Below are positions 49,630-61,840 of a stretch of 64,000 nucleotides of DNA, one piece after another (the first letter of the stretch is position 1; every line of letters starts with the position of its first letter). The DNA comes from Torreya grandis. Taxonomy: Eukaryota; Streptophyta; Pinopsida; Cupressales; Taxaceae. The stretch spans positions 614,501 to 678,500 of the forward strand of contig JARHVA010001175.1 in the NCBI GenBank assembly GCA_037957365.1, written 5' to 3'. The position numbers were made by a program, and so were the translations under genes. Under the pieces are notes generated by a model. It did no database searches and was not told where the DNA came from. It worked only from the letters and a program-made list of their open reading frames with translations.

Positions 49630-50140
49630 CTACACACACACCTAACAATATCAACCTACAGGTCTGCCTACTCTTAATGAGGGATTTTACTTGATTTGAG
49701 AATGTAAAGTCATATGATAGGTATAAAGGGATTAATAATATTTGATGAATGGTTTCATAGTGTAAAAAATACCTCATTTATAACCCTTATAATTAATAAT
49801 AAAGGTGAAAATTTTTGGGCTCTATTCTAGGCTTAATGAGTCTAAACCCACACACAAGTTTGCTTGCCTAGCTAAGTGAGGGATACTTACCTAACATGAA
49901 AATGAGAAATCCTAAAGGATTAAATTAATTTGAAAATTGTTTCATAATTTCATGAAATCTCATCTAATACTCAAACCTAATGATAATATATAAAATAAAT
50001 ATAGGCTATGTTCTAGGTCAACAAGCCTAAGACACATACACACAGACCTAGGAACAGTCATGAGGAAAGAAGGTTGGTGAGGGTGGTATGATTTTATAAA
50101 TGTTTTGGTAAGTTTATGTTCATATTTTAGGGTCTCCAAG
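49630..50140 (+). repeat. Imperfect tandem repeat within the LTR of F
   Basis: Blocks of about 185 to 215 bases begin with ACACACACCTAACAATATC (about 49632), ACACACAAGTTTGCTTGCC (about 49850) and ACATACACACAGACCTAGG (about 50033). Each carries a TAAGTGAGGGA or TAATGAGGGA word, a TTTCATAGTG or TTTCATAATTTC word, and closes with TCTAGGC or TCTAGGTCAACAAG and the word GCCTAAGAC or a variant. The third unit is partial. Confidence 0.5.
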
Positions 50141-51798
50141 ACCATCCAAAGATAGATATAAGTAAGGAAATGATAACTATGTCCTTAAATCCTTTCTTTA
50201 GTTCCTCTCATGCAAACCTGCATTTCAAAAACAATCTTATTTTACTTTTTAAGATGATGAGAAAATGTATGAAGATAGGTTTTTATTTGAGGAATTATTA
50301 AGGGATCTAAAATATATTCTATAATCATCAGTTATTGGATTGAGTCTCTAACATTCATGAACAAATCTCAAGATCCCAAACCCCTCTCAAATGGCTTGCT
50401 TACAATATGAAGAGCACATTCTCACACTCAGAACTTTCATGAAGTTTTTCATGGGATATAATGGTGTTTTTAGGTGATGTATGGGTTCCATAAAAATAAT
50501 ATTATGGAATTATGAAAGATAAATAATATCTATTCTTTATGAACAATCCTTAAGAATGAAAGATGCCTAAAACACTCATAAAACCCTTATAATTACTAGT
50601 CAAGGGAAATGGGATTATAAATCACTTTTAATGACATAAATTTCTCCTTAAAACTCTTGGATTTTTTTGAGTAATATAATTAAGTTCTCCACATGTACTT
50701 CATCTATAGTTATAGTTGTATAGACTACAATAAATTCCCTATTTTGCATTTTTTTGGTGTTTTATAGGGGTTTTGAGAGAATGAGAACTTTCAAAACCTT
50801 AGAGTAGGTAATTTTTAATGTGTTACACATATTAAATCCATAAAATATTAAAATATATTATATATGGTCAAATAAATCTCATTTTCCAAGGTAGTCTCAA
50901 ACAGGCCTAAAATGAGACTAGGTGGCAAGGTCATTTCATGGTTCTCAAACATCCACAAGATATCAGGACCTAAAATTTGAGATGGATGTTGGTGATATCC
51001 TATTTAAATTTAATCACAATATTTTGGGTTATTTCACATGTTTGGGATAGTTCTAGAGCATAAAAATAGGATTCTAGGCAAGGAGGCCTGATTGAAGAGA
51101 GAGAAAGGTAAAAAAATAGACTTCCGCTCAGAGTATGAACATAAAATTTGACATGAAGTTGTAAGGACATATTAGTATTATAATATGTTTTAATTTTTTG
51201 ATTACCCTACATACTTTCTCCTACATAAGGAGATTTACAAGTTTTTAGGGCTATAAGGAAAATAGGCCTAATGAGAGATTGAGGAGTAAAATGGAGTGTT
51301 GGGAATTATTCTAGGAACCAAAATTAATTTTTATAAGTCTAAAAATATATTTTAAATATATCCATTGAGGTAGAGTGACTCAAAGAAGATGAACTTGAGT
51401 TTTGGGCCACTTGAACCAAGATGGGCATGCAAAATGAGGAGTTTTAAGACACCTATGCATTTGAATGATGTAATGTAGATCAAAGGAGTTTATTAAAGAA
51501 TGATAGGTGTCTAATTATTTTTTTATGAATTCATTCATGGATAATTTATTATTTATAATTCTATTTATCACTCTTCTTATGTAAAGAAGGGCAGTTTTCA
51601 AGAAGTTAGTCAGGGTGTCAAACTAAGTGTTAAATCTTATGCTACTTGGAAGGTTGGAACATCTTTAGGAGTGAGAAACATGGATTTGGAATTATATTTA
51701 GGATTTTTATATAACTCATTTCTTGTTTTAACTCATCATCCAAGACAATTTCAATCCCCTTCTACTATGCCCTCCCTCTCTCTCTCTTCACAATTCTC

Positions 51799-51805
51799 TA
51801 TATAA
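51799..51805 (+). promoter_or_regulatory. Probable TATA box of element F LTR
   Basis: TATATAA preceded by a CT-rich run (CCTCCCTCTCTCTCTCTT, about 51769-51788), a common plant promoter arrangement. It lies about 530 bases before the inferred LTR end, a usual distance. Confidence 0.4.
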
Positions 51806-52478
51806 GCAACCACTTTTGGATTTGTAAACAATCCACATATGGTATGGTGAAGCCCTACTAATTTGAGTACTAAATTTTCCTTTGAATAAAATATTTCTAC
51901 ATGGTTTTGATTTAACAACTTATTATCTAAGTATGTGAAGTAGTTCATGGTTGAATGACAAGTGATAGTCATTTCTCCTTATGTTCATCTTACTCTTTCA
52001 TGTTTTGTGCAAGTAGTTTGTCCTCTAATAGGTCACATGAAGTGTAGTTATTTATTCTTATATGTATTGAAGTCTAAGGAAGATTACTATTTTCTAAAAT
52101 TAGACCTCTTATTCATCTATCTTGAGAAATATATTTTATCTTAGCTCTATGTTGAAATACTTATGTTAGAAAAACCTTGGGTGTTGAGATCAGTTTTGTG
52201 AATTACCTTTCATAGTACAAGTTCATAAGAGTCTTGAAAAGATAAAATTGGTGCATCACCTCTATGAGGTTAGTGTTAATCCCTTCTATCCCTTTTTTTT
52301 AAAGAAAGTAGACTAGTGGTTAGTTATAGTTGTGGTACAAAGGAGTTAGCCCATCAATCTAGAGACTCATCTCTCTCATAAGTCACTCATAACTTAAGAG
52401 ATGTTTCCATGTTACATAAAATTTAGAGGATAAATTCAACCTAATTTAGGGATAAAATTCAATAAATAATAATTTTAA

Positions 52479-52935
52479 AGCACCAAAGTGAAGGTAACGA
52501 CTAACCAATAAGAATATAGGTGGTCAAATCCTATTTCAATAGGTATTCCATACTAGACACCTGCATCCAATCTAGATACTAGCATCAACACAATTATCCC
52601 ATGTTGACATAAGTGTCTGTAGTTATAGAGTCAATCCAAATTTTGGTGAATGTTCCAAAACATTATTTCGATCTACTTCCTGCCTATTCTAGATCAAGAT
52701 ATGTATTATCGTTAGAGCCAACTACTTATTTTATTTGCATTATTATTTAAATATACCATTATTTTACTTTGTATTTATCATATCTTATCATAATAAATTT
52801 ATTATATGTTATATTTGAGTTTTTAAATTAATTGGCCTACTAAAAATCTATTTACCACCCTTTTTTCATTCATTTCTATATTCTTAACTCTATCTAACCA
52901 TAGTAGGATCCTTATCCCATGTTTAAGGTTAAACA
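52479..52935 (+). repeat. Element B, 3' LTR, part 3
   Basis: Aligns with 15180-15641: TAGGTATTCCATACTAGACA, CATCCAATCTAGATA, GACATAAGTGTCTGTAGTTA, ATTGGCCTACTAAAA and CCCATGTTTAAGGTTAAACA have direct partners. It ends at AAACA like the 5' copy. Confidence 0.85.
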
Positions 52936-54022
52936 TACTCATGTTTTCACATTACTATATATTTTTTGATTTCTATTGTCTATTGAACTAAATAGATTAT
53001 TTACTATTGTAGTATTTCTTCCCTCTATACTACTTGTTCTTAAACCTAAATTATGCATCACATGCAACATTTTTTGCATTTTCATTAATTAAATAAATAT
53101 TTGAATCATTTTTTATGGATTTTATTCTCAAATATAGTTTTATAAATATTGAAAATGACTTTGAACTTATATTTTTGACATTTTACCTTCCATATGTTGA
53201 ACTTGTCACTTTATCTTTGAAGGTGTGGGTCTAGGAGCTATATTTTTATTAAATTGGATGGTGTTACCACTTTAATCATAGAAGGGATATTAGTGTGTTG
53301 TCTAGGTACATTATACCCTAAAGGCAAAGTTACTTCCTCTTAATTATGAGATAGATGAATTAGGGTCAATACGTGATTTTAATTATCATGTTCAAAAACA
53401 TCATTATAGATGGATGTTTCATTATATTATGTTTCTCTATATGTTCCATAACTTAATGCAAATTCATTAGTTAGATGTTCTAAATTTTGAATTTCATCAT
53501 GCAAAAAGGATTGATTAAGTTATCTTATCTCATTTGAAGACATGTCTAAATTAAATTACATAGAATTGGGCATGTTATTTTCATTTTAAATATTACCTTG
53601 TGTGGAGAAAGTAACTTCACCTTATGTATAACCTATTATGGATGCTCATATATCTAGTATTTTTTATTTCTTTTTCTCTCTTGACCTTAATTTCCTCATT
53701 TTTATCTCTTTAATTGTTATTTTATGGCGATGACTTGGACCAATTATTTATATTTATGTAAATAAGTCCATATCTAAAGTAAAAATTCAAGAATTTATAG
53801 TAATAAAGATAGTAAATGGACAATTTGTAGAATTTACAGTGTTAGTAAATGAAACTAGATTGAAGTTTGTAAGATGTAGAACTAATGAGTGCATTTTATG
53901 GGAAAACAAGAAATTCATGAACTATAAAGGGCATACTCCCTTTCAAAAAACATGCACACATTGTTTTGGAGTAGTTCTAAATGATCAAGTGCATTAAATG
54001 AATCTTTATGGAATTTAAAAGT
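52936..54022. other. Right flank of element B
   Basis: A+T-rich sequence that should continue the locus found left of 14252. It starts with TACT, shared with the left flank. A coding-like minus-strand stretch inside it is listed separately; otherwise no feature is seen. Confidence 0.5.
53215..53630 (-). pseudogene. Coding-like relict of unknown family
   Basis: On the minus strand one frame gives ordered hydrophilic segments broken only by TAA and TAG: MPNSM, NLDMSSNEIR, LNQSFLHDEIQNLEHLTNEF followed by ALSYGTYRE, then SIYNDVFEHDN, HVLTLIHLSHN and EEVTLPLGYNVPRQHTNIPS. Composition and the pattern of stops resemble the other decayed polyproteins in this window rather than random A+T-rich sequence. 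I do not recognise the family. It lies on the same strand as the transposase-like relict at 12000-14060 and, with B removed, would be upstream of it. Confidence 0.35.
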
Positions 54023-54122
54023 GTGTACACCCTTTACAAAGGGTGTACATCATTTAAAGAATGTGTACATCCTTTTCGAAGGGCATACACCCTTTTCAAA
54101 GGGTGAAAGCCCTTTTAACATT
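54023..54122. repeat. 20-bp tandem array, five units in exact register
   Basis: Units start at 54023, 54043, 54063, 54083 and 54103: GTGTACACCCTTTACAAAGG, GTGTACATCATTTAAAGAAT, GTGTACATCCTTTTCGAAGG, GCATACACCCTTTTCAAAGG and GTGAAAGCCCTTTTAACATT. A related single unit lies at about 53932-53951 (GCATACTCCCTTTC). Units are close to palindromic; 54024-54049 forms a perfect inverted repeat with 12-base arms (TGTACACCCTTT) around AC. Confidence 0.92.
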
Positions 54123-57100
54123 TCAATAATTGACTTGTATGCTTTCCATCCAAAAATGATTTGGGTTTAGGATTAGACCTAGCCTAAAACTAATAATGGA
54201 GCAACCCATATGATTTTCAATAAATTTAGGAGTTTTTTCCATCTTTGTTGACACATCTGATTAGGAATATTTTATTATTTAAAAAAATTGTATGAGTTTG
54301 TAGAGGGGAAAGCATAGTTTTTTAATATATAATACTTTTTATGTTAAAATATTATTTTTAATTATTCTTTATTTCTACACAATATACATCATTATGGAAT
54401 ATTTACATACCATTAAAAATACATTTATATCATTTGACTATTAATTGAAAGTTTATAAAACTTATATGTGACCAATCTATGCATCAGTGGTTATGTTTCA
54501 TAAAACAAATTGATTTTTAGGAGGTTAAGGCCAAAAATTTGTGTTCGTATGCTTGAAATTCCAATTTTCTAGTTGTCTTGACCTGTAAAATGATTTAAAT
54601 TTTTTTAATTTATTAAAAAATAAATAAAAAATGTTTTGACTAATATTTGACATTTCATCTATCCGTATATGAAATTTCATACAACAATTAGTTCGTTTAC
54701 TCAAAAAAAGTGTGTCCATATAAATTCAGTCTACTTATATTTTCACCAAAGAAAGTCAAGACATTATCATAAATACATCAATTTCACACACTTTTATCAT
54801 ATGGGTAATGAAAAAACTATATATTTATAAACTACATTAAAAATGCCATAATTCATATTCTTATATTATTGTCAAATTATTTTTCCAATTGTCTCTAATA
54901 CTCTCTCCAAGTTCAACTATTATTTTTTCAAAAAAAAAATTGTTTTATACCCTCCCCCATTTTCCCCCCATTATTTTGCATCTACCCTTGAATTCCATAT
55001 CTTAGTATTTGAATTCATATTAGATTTTATATTTGATTACTTAATCTTACTCAAAATTAATGTAAAATAAGATTAAAAAAATGGAAATCTTTTTTGATGT
55101 ATATCAGATCCCATGTGGATAAACGGTGGTAATGGAAATTTTATATTTGGAACCTAAGAACTTCATTTTGTATGATGGATTTGTGATAAAAATAAGAATA
55201 TGGATCTCAATGTTAGTTTTCCAATTTTACCAATGAATTAGTTTTGAACTATCACAATATTGTTGGTAATTTTCCTTGTTAAGGCCAAATGCCAACCCCT
55301 ACAATTAATTTTTTTTCATGACCATCATAGTGTTATTAATTATAAAGTTAAGATATTTTGTCTCCAATGTCATGTTAATGGTCTCAAGTGTCATTCTAAT
55401 ATTTTTATAGAGAATTTAAGTAGGTTTTGTGATCTAAAGTACTTTGATGGAGATATACAAAAGGTGGTAGCTAATGATTCATGGATATACTTATTATTTT
55501 CAAGCATAACGGCTTATAAGACTTAAATAAGGATTATGAGAATACATAAAAGTCTTATGAAGAGTTCAATTGAAGGTGATAAGGTACTTTTCCATGATAT
55601 TCATTAGCATCTTCTTAAGCAAATTTTTGTATATTACCTAAAAATACAATTTTTGGTCTTTAAATGTGAAATATGGATTTAAAAGGCCACAAAATTATTC
55701 ATAATTCATTTCAACACATTCATATTTATTTCATTACCTTAGTCATAAATTTTCATGATTTGAATATATCATTTCATGCAAATCTAAGTGTGGAAAAGGC
55801 ATCAAATGAGATCACACATGCCAAATTTAGCCCCATAAAGATGTATAAAGTTTTAATAATTGTTATAATATACTTAATTACTCATTTTATCTCTCTCATT
55901 TCCCTAAATTGTTATTTTTTTAGCTTTTATTGTGAAGATAATGCAAAATAAAGGCTATTTTTATCAGTTTTCATGTGAGAATAACAAATTATATGACCTT
56001 TTTTGTATAAATGATGCCAAGAATTTGAATATGAATACATGGCATGTATTATATAAGATATTAAATTCAAAAGGATTAAAAAAACCCAAAACTAGTTTCC
56101 TCCATTCACCTTGCTTCTTTGCACATAGTGAGATCCCTTCAATTTTGAAGATGGTACGACCACGAGAGAGAAAATCAAGGTATGTAATTTTGGTTACGAA
56201 AAGGGGTCTGAGAGAGATTATAGATATGGAAATTGGTTTTAATTTTCTCTCTCACTCCTTAATTAACCATCCTTTTCAAGTCAAGGCACTCACTATATCT
56301 TCTTCATCCAAGTAGGCAATCGATTTTCTAGGATTTCTCTTCATTTGGGCATCATGATAGGGAAAATCAAGTTTATGGAGTTTATTAGGATCATGAGCCA
56401 CATTTACATGACATTGTTTAACTAATTTTCACATGTGTGCATTAACATGGATGTCAATAAGATAATATAATACAAATTTGTAGTCTACAATCATATATAA
56501 TAAGCTTGTATGGTTCATGAGAGAAAAAGAACATCAAGATTTGTTGGATTCTTGTTTGCAGGGGTTTAATTAATGTCATGTATTCCTCATTCAATATTCT
56601 CAAATATTCCTCAAATATCCATAACAAGGAATCCATCAATGTGTTATCAACATATTCATAGATTCTCAGTTTAGCAAATTTTAAGGTTTCTTAGCATTTG
56701 TTAAGGTTCTTAACAGACTCCTAAGTTTCCATTTTATCACCATATGCTTGTTTAAAAGGCCTCCAAATTATAATATCTTGTTTATGGGGTGATTATACTT
56801 GATTAAGACCTTAAATATGGTCTTGAAATATGCTTTTAATTCTCTTTTCACCTCCATCATGTTGCATCCATCTACACCATCTTCTCATTGCCATTCCTCA
56901 CTATTGTAAGGCTCCATATCCATCTCCATTCAATGTTTTCATCATTCATCACATATCACCACCTTTCCACTCACTCTCATATCATATATACACTATAAAT
57001 AGTGATTTAAGGATTTTAAAAGCATCATGGTCATGAAAATATTGTAAAAGCCTTAAGAACCCTGCTAAGACTGAGTGAATCATCACCTATAACCAATGAA

Positions 57101-60100
57101 AGGTTTCCACAATCAAGACTTTTCATGGAAATGTAAAGGAAAAAGAGACTAGTGAATATACCATTAAAGTTCTTGGTTCATTAATTTATCCTCAATTTTT
57201 AATGAATGAGAGAGGTTAGTCAAAAATATTTGTGACTTTATCAATGTTATCTTCACCTAAATCCATACAGGTAACATGGTAATCATCACCTATATCCAAG
57301 ATAAAGAATGAGATCAAAATGTAGACAAGAAGAGAAGCTTGGGTGTTTGTTAGAGAGTTTAACTTATTAAAGAATTTTAATAGACTTTGAGAAAATTGGA
57401 GTGACATTGGGAGGTTTTTTAGTGTGTTTTAAGGTCTTAGACTTGTACTTAGTTTGTACAAGATCCAAATATCTCTACATGGTCAAGACTATTATAGAGA
57501 AAGATCTATGTTCAAGAGATAGAGAAATGAGTGTTGGGGTAACATGTGTGGTAAGTGATGATCATGAAAATAAGACCAAAGTTAGGCCTTATAAATATAA
57601 AAATCATTTAAAATTTACCTTTACATGTAAATCAACACCTACAATAGGTTTTTTGAAGATTCTTAAGTGTGAAAACCTAAATCGAACCAAGAATGTCACG
57701 AAAATGTTGCTATACCTTTAGGTTATATGAGGTTTTATAATTGGTTTTGAGAGTTACATAAAATAATGTGAAGAGTTATATAAATATATTAACTTCAAGT
57801 ACATAATGATACACTTATTCACCTTATGAATGTTCACCTACAACCTTCTCAAAAACACAAGCCTATCTCCAAGTTGCAAGGGAATGAGATCAAAGTGATG
57901 TAATGGTAGATTATAATGTAATATAAAGATACATAGGGATAATGTAGATATTGACTCATCCAAATAATTAATAGGGTTTTGTAAATCAATATACAATTAA
58001 GGTCAAACTTTGGAATGACCACCTACAACCATACTAGGTGGTCAATTCCATTGATACATCTATATATTCTCAAGGTGAAATTCAAGACCATTTCATTAAA
58101 TGAGGAGAATTATGAAGTTACTTGGGATTTTAAATGAAAAATTTACATCATTAAACCTCCATCAAGATTATTATCTCCATGAAAAGTATTTCCAACTCAA
58201 CAAGTAGAGCACATATGCCTATGTATGGATTAGGATTGTGTAAGAGCCTAAAATCACCCTTGAAGATAAAATAAACCAAAGGAGGAGGTGAGATGAATTT
58301 TTCATATCTTTTGGAAGGTAAAAAAGTGTCAAATATTTTTTAAATTGACCTTAGACACTTCTGTATTCTCTAATCACTACTTATAATAATATTATAGAGG
58401 CAATCCTTTTGAGGTTTCTTTGAAGATACATAGTTTTTGATGGGATATATAATAATAAGTTGACAGATGAGTAAAAATAATTATAATATGTATTTTAATA
58501 TCCTAAATAAATCATTTTTTATCATTTTAAAACTCAAATACATAGGTGATATAATAACTTAGTTTTATAAATCATGAAAACACACACACAACCTACTAGT
58601 CGATTTTGGAAAAAAAACATCTACAAGACCCTATATGAAAGGTAAAAGTATGAAAATTGGTAGAGTTGGTAATAATTAGTGGTTATACTTATATATGGTA
58701 TTAATGGGGTAAATTAAATAGTGAAAGTATCCATTTTTTTGTCACAGTCACCTACCTATATTCTGATAGTCAACATGAAGCTAAAAGACCCTCTTAGAGG
58801 GTTATAGGAATGATGGATGGTTACAACCTCATGAGAGGGTTTTTAAAGAATAATAAGGTAATTATAAATCTTAAAACACTTTTTTAAAGTTATAAACTTC
58901 ATATTTTAATGCAAATTATGCCCTTAAGGGATAAAATAGTCAGGTAGGGGATCAAAACCCTTGAGAGACACAATCATCAATTGAAACTAGTTCATGGGAT
59001 TTATCTTGATTTGATGAGAATTGAAATAGAGTGGATACTCATTTAAATATTTTAGTAGGTTTTAGAGTGGATATAATGTATAAAAATTATTATTTTTGAC
59101 TCCTAAACCTTCTTTCTTGCACACACAGTCCCTAATAACCATTTGAATCACAACTTCACCACGTAGACATATATATACACATTTTTAATGGGATATTGTG
59201 ACTACAATGTTTTTTAATGGGGTAAATATACTCCATATCTATGGAAATAATTTTTCCATTAGGGTTCTATATGCTATGAACTATTACTAAGAAGCTATGG
59301 ACCCCAAAACCTTTATAATACCTTGAAACTTACCTGATGGAAGAAAAAGGCCTAAATATGAATTTAAATTATGGGTTTAATCAATGGAATTAACTTGATG
59401 GTCTGATAAACTCCCATGATCACCTCTATGGCCTATTTTTTGACACGTGTAGTACCTTTACTATATGGACTAGGATAAATAAGGTTATTTTGAGCATGTA
59501 AGAAAAGGAATGAAGGGTAATTACACATTAAATGAGTTTAAAAAGAAATATGGGGTCATAATTTTCATAAATAACATTGATAAATTCATCTAAATGGGTC
59601 ATTTTGGTCATTTACATAGGTAGATAGGTTTGTAGGGTAAAAATAAAGAACTATTTCCATACAAGTATAAGATGTATGGCTTAATAAAGAAAATTCCATG
59701 ACATAAACCAACCTTATGTAGGTTTTTAATTCTATATATAGTGTATTTTAAACTTTCACCTTATCATAAACTCAAAATATTGAAGAAATTATGCACACAC
59801 TTATGATTGTCTTTGGCATCACTAGATAAAGCCATCAAGAAGGGGTAACAAGAGAAAAAATAAGGTCATGAGGGAAATTCAAATCACCATAAAAATAATA
59901 ATATGTATGTAATAGAGGTTTATACCTAATTTTATCCATATTATATGAATTATTAATGATCATCTTGGCCTTATAACACCAAACATGATCAGAAAGCCTA
60001 TTTTCAACTCTGAGAGGTGACTTCACATGTTCACTATGGTGTAGATATTTTTCATGGGAAAATGAGGACCTTTAGAGAGTTATAGGGCATAATAAACTAA

Positions 60101-61400
60101 TTTTTGTGGTATTGGTTTATAAATTCAAGGAAAAATCTTTATAAATCATCATTAAGAACTCTGAGCACTCTAAAACCCTTACAAAACCCCACTACATACC
60201 TGTTTGTGAAGAATTGAAGAAATATGCATCCAAACTAATTGAAGTCACCTAAATACCACCTATATCATCAATAAAATTATAATATATTCATTCCAATGTA
60301 AATTTGTTATACATTTTATGTATTTTTTAATGTTTATCAAATATAAATAGTTAGGCTACTAGGCCTAATTGGCCTAGTAGACCTACTTGGTTAAGCAAAT
60401 AAATGAAGAGCAACATAGAAAGTAGTGATGGATGAGTTAAGGAAAATTTATAATGTTGAAAAAATGATATAAATCATGCATAACTTACCTTTTATTTCAA
60501 CCACATTATAAACTAGTCCTTGTGATGAGATAATAGATCTTTAACTACTAATCACATACATGACTCATCTTGAATGTCAAATCAAGAGTTAAGTCACCCT
60601 TGAGTGGAATCATGTAGGAGTTATATAGTAAATATAAGGTGTATAATTTTCCAATAATATTTAAAATTATTCAAACACTTCTGTGACTACCTCATTCTAA
60701 TGCCAAATACTCATGAAAGGCATTAAACATAAGGAGACTTCTTGAAGACTGTTGATAGCAAGTTTTAGCTGAGTTATACTAGAGTTAATAATTCGATAAC
60801 TTATCCTTATATCATATATGCCACTTATATATTCTCTCCTTATATTTTTCTATATATTCAAGGCCTTATTTCATATATTGGGATCCCTTAGTCTAGTATA
60901 TAGAAACTATGTTGACATTTAAACTTACACGTGGAGTTAATAAAGAAAGTTTGTTATAGATTTATTCATGGTTGTAGTGTTTTATTTTGATTTTTTATAT
61001 GAATATAAGTGTGATATTTATCTCATTTTTTATGTCCTTTTCTTCAACTACTACTAATATTTTTTCATCCTCTACATATCACTTGAAGTGTTAAATAATA
61101 GAAATTGTGTTGAAGATTGTTAATATGTAGTGTCTTTAAAGACCTTCATTCCTCTACCTTTAATTTTTAGACCTTATATAACCTTCATATAAAAAATCAT
61201 GTTTAATATTATTTTATAAGAAATTATTTTTTATAAGATGTTCCCTTTTGATTCATAAGTGTGCCCAAGTTCAAGGTTTACATAGAATCACTCATCATTT
61301 AGGTGTATCACCATCAATATCATAGGTTTTCATTTTCAATAATCCTTATAAATATTTTTATCCCAATTTAATTACGTTTTAGTAACAATTCCAAAATTTA
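54123..61400 (+). other. Long non-coding stretch, probable giant 5' LTR of element G
   Basis: About 7.3 kb with no coding motif. It ends just before the leader and gag of element G and so should contain its 5' LTR. Support comes from element F: AGATGGTACGACCACGAGAGAGA (56149-56171) matches AGATGGTATGGCCAGGAGAGAGA in F (48040-48062), and the borders to the leader are alike. A start at TGTTGGTAATTTTCC (55259) is possible but not proven. Open frames here (55260-55526, 55673-55951, 55932-56315, 56830-57036, 57401-57721 on +; 54525-54719, 56454-56639, 57216-57407, 59835-60026 on -) have no recognisable domain. A TATATATAG word at 59734 and a TATATATTC word at 60826 are possible TATA boxes. Confidence 0.4.
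60356..60380. repeat. Perfect inverted repeat with 10-base arms
   Basis: CTACTAGGCC, loop TAATT, GGCCTAGTAG. It can form a stable hairpin and is unusually G+C-rich for this region. It lies about 1 kb before the presumed LTR end of element G. Confidence 0.85.
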
Positions 61401-61840
61401 TATATTTAGAGGAGCTAACCTCACAATCTAGAGGTTTGGTATAGTTTCAGGTATCCCATAGCTTAGACTATTCCAATGTTAGTCCAGGTTTAAAGGAGAT
61501 CTGAGTAATAAACATTAGTAAGTTATAGCTTGGGTTGCTAATAGTTATGGAATGCCTAGTGAGACTACTTATTCATATTATTTGGAGCACACATCTACAA
61601 ATTTGAGTACATTATCAAGATTCAAGGGTGTTAGAGTTAGATTTATGACATTTCATGCCAAGAGTGGTTACACTATCTTATTCAAAAGAAAAATAGATTG
61701 AATTCACTAAGTTATCTTTTCAATTAGCTAAGAAAAAGAAGGCTTCTCAATCCAATCTAAATCCTTCACCTCCTCTTTCTCTTATTTTTCTCCAAAGAAC
61801 TCCTTCTATTCAAACAATCATTGTCTAACCAAACACTGTT
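61401..61840 (+). other. Element G, leader before gag
   Basis: The segment GGAGCTAACCTCACAATCTAGAGG (61409-61432, interrupted here for length by the words GGAGCTAACC and CAATCTAGAGG) matches the leader of element F. A decayed primer site may precede it (TATATTTAGAG, near 61400). Reading from about 61690 gives a Lys/Ser/Pro-rich stretch that may be the N-terminus of Gag, but stops separate it from the core. Confidence 0.4.

Larger units (their letters stand above)
47351..52478 (+). mobile_element. Element F, gypsy-type giant LTR with short leader
   Basis: It interrupts B's 3' LTR exactly between GACCCAGATC and AAAGCACCAAAGTG, so it is an insertion of about 5.1 kb. It begins TGTGTTGACC. Near its 3' end TGGTACAAAGGAG (about 52332) resembles a decayed initiator tRNA primer site, and the following words CCATCAATCTAGAGAC recur at 61413-61431 just before the gag of element G. 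I therefore read F as one LTR of about 5 kb plus about 140 bases of leader, with the rest deleted. No coding region was found; the small frames at 49960-50145 (-), 51751-51972 (-) and 51962-52144 (+) have no support. Confidence 0.6.
14252..52935 (+). mobile_element. Element B, a Ty3/gypsy retrotransposon split by four insertions
   Basis: The sequences at 14252-15641 and at 37363-38184 plus 47251-47350 plus 52479-52935 are copies of one LTR. Their lengths are about 1390 and 1379 bases once elements E and F are removed. Between them on the + strand lie gag and protease remnants (19590-22000). Insertions C, D, E and F add about 31 kb, leaving about 7.5 kb for B itself. The bases TACT stand before the first LTR (14248-14251) and after the last (52936-52939), a possible target duplication. 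No reverse transcriptase or integrase can be recognised in B's own sequence, so it was non-autonomous or lost them. B is older than all four insertions. Confidence 0.75.

Noticed and set aside
47351..52478. Element F as a simple solo LTR
   Set aside because: The last 140 bases resemble a primer site and leader shared with element G, so a truncated element fits better, although a solo LTR is not excluded.
55932..56315. A 127-codon + frame as a small host gene
   Set aside because: No recognisable domain or splice pattern; it contains the purine-rich word shared with the LTR of element F, so it is probably LTR sequence.
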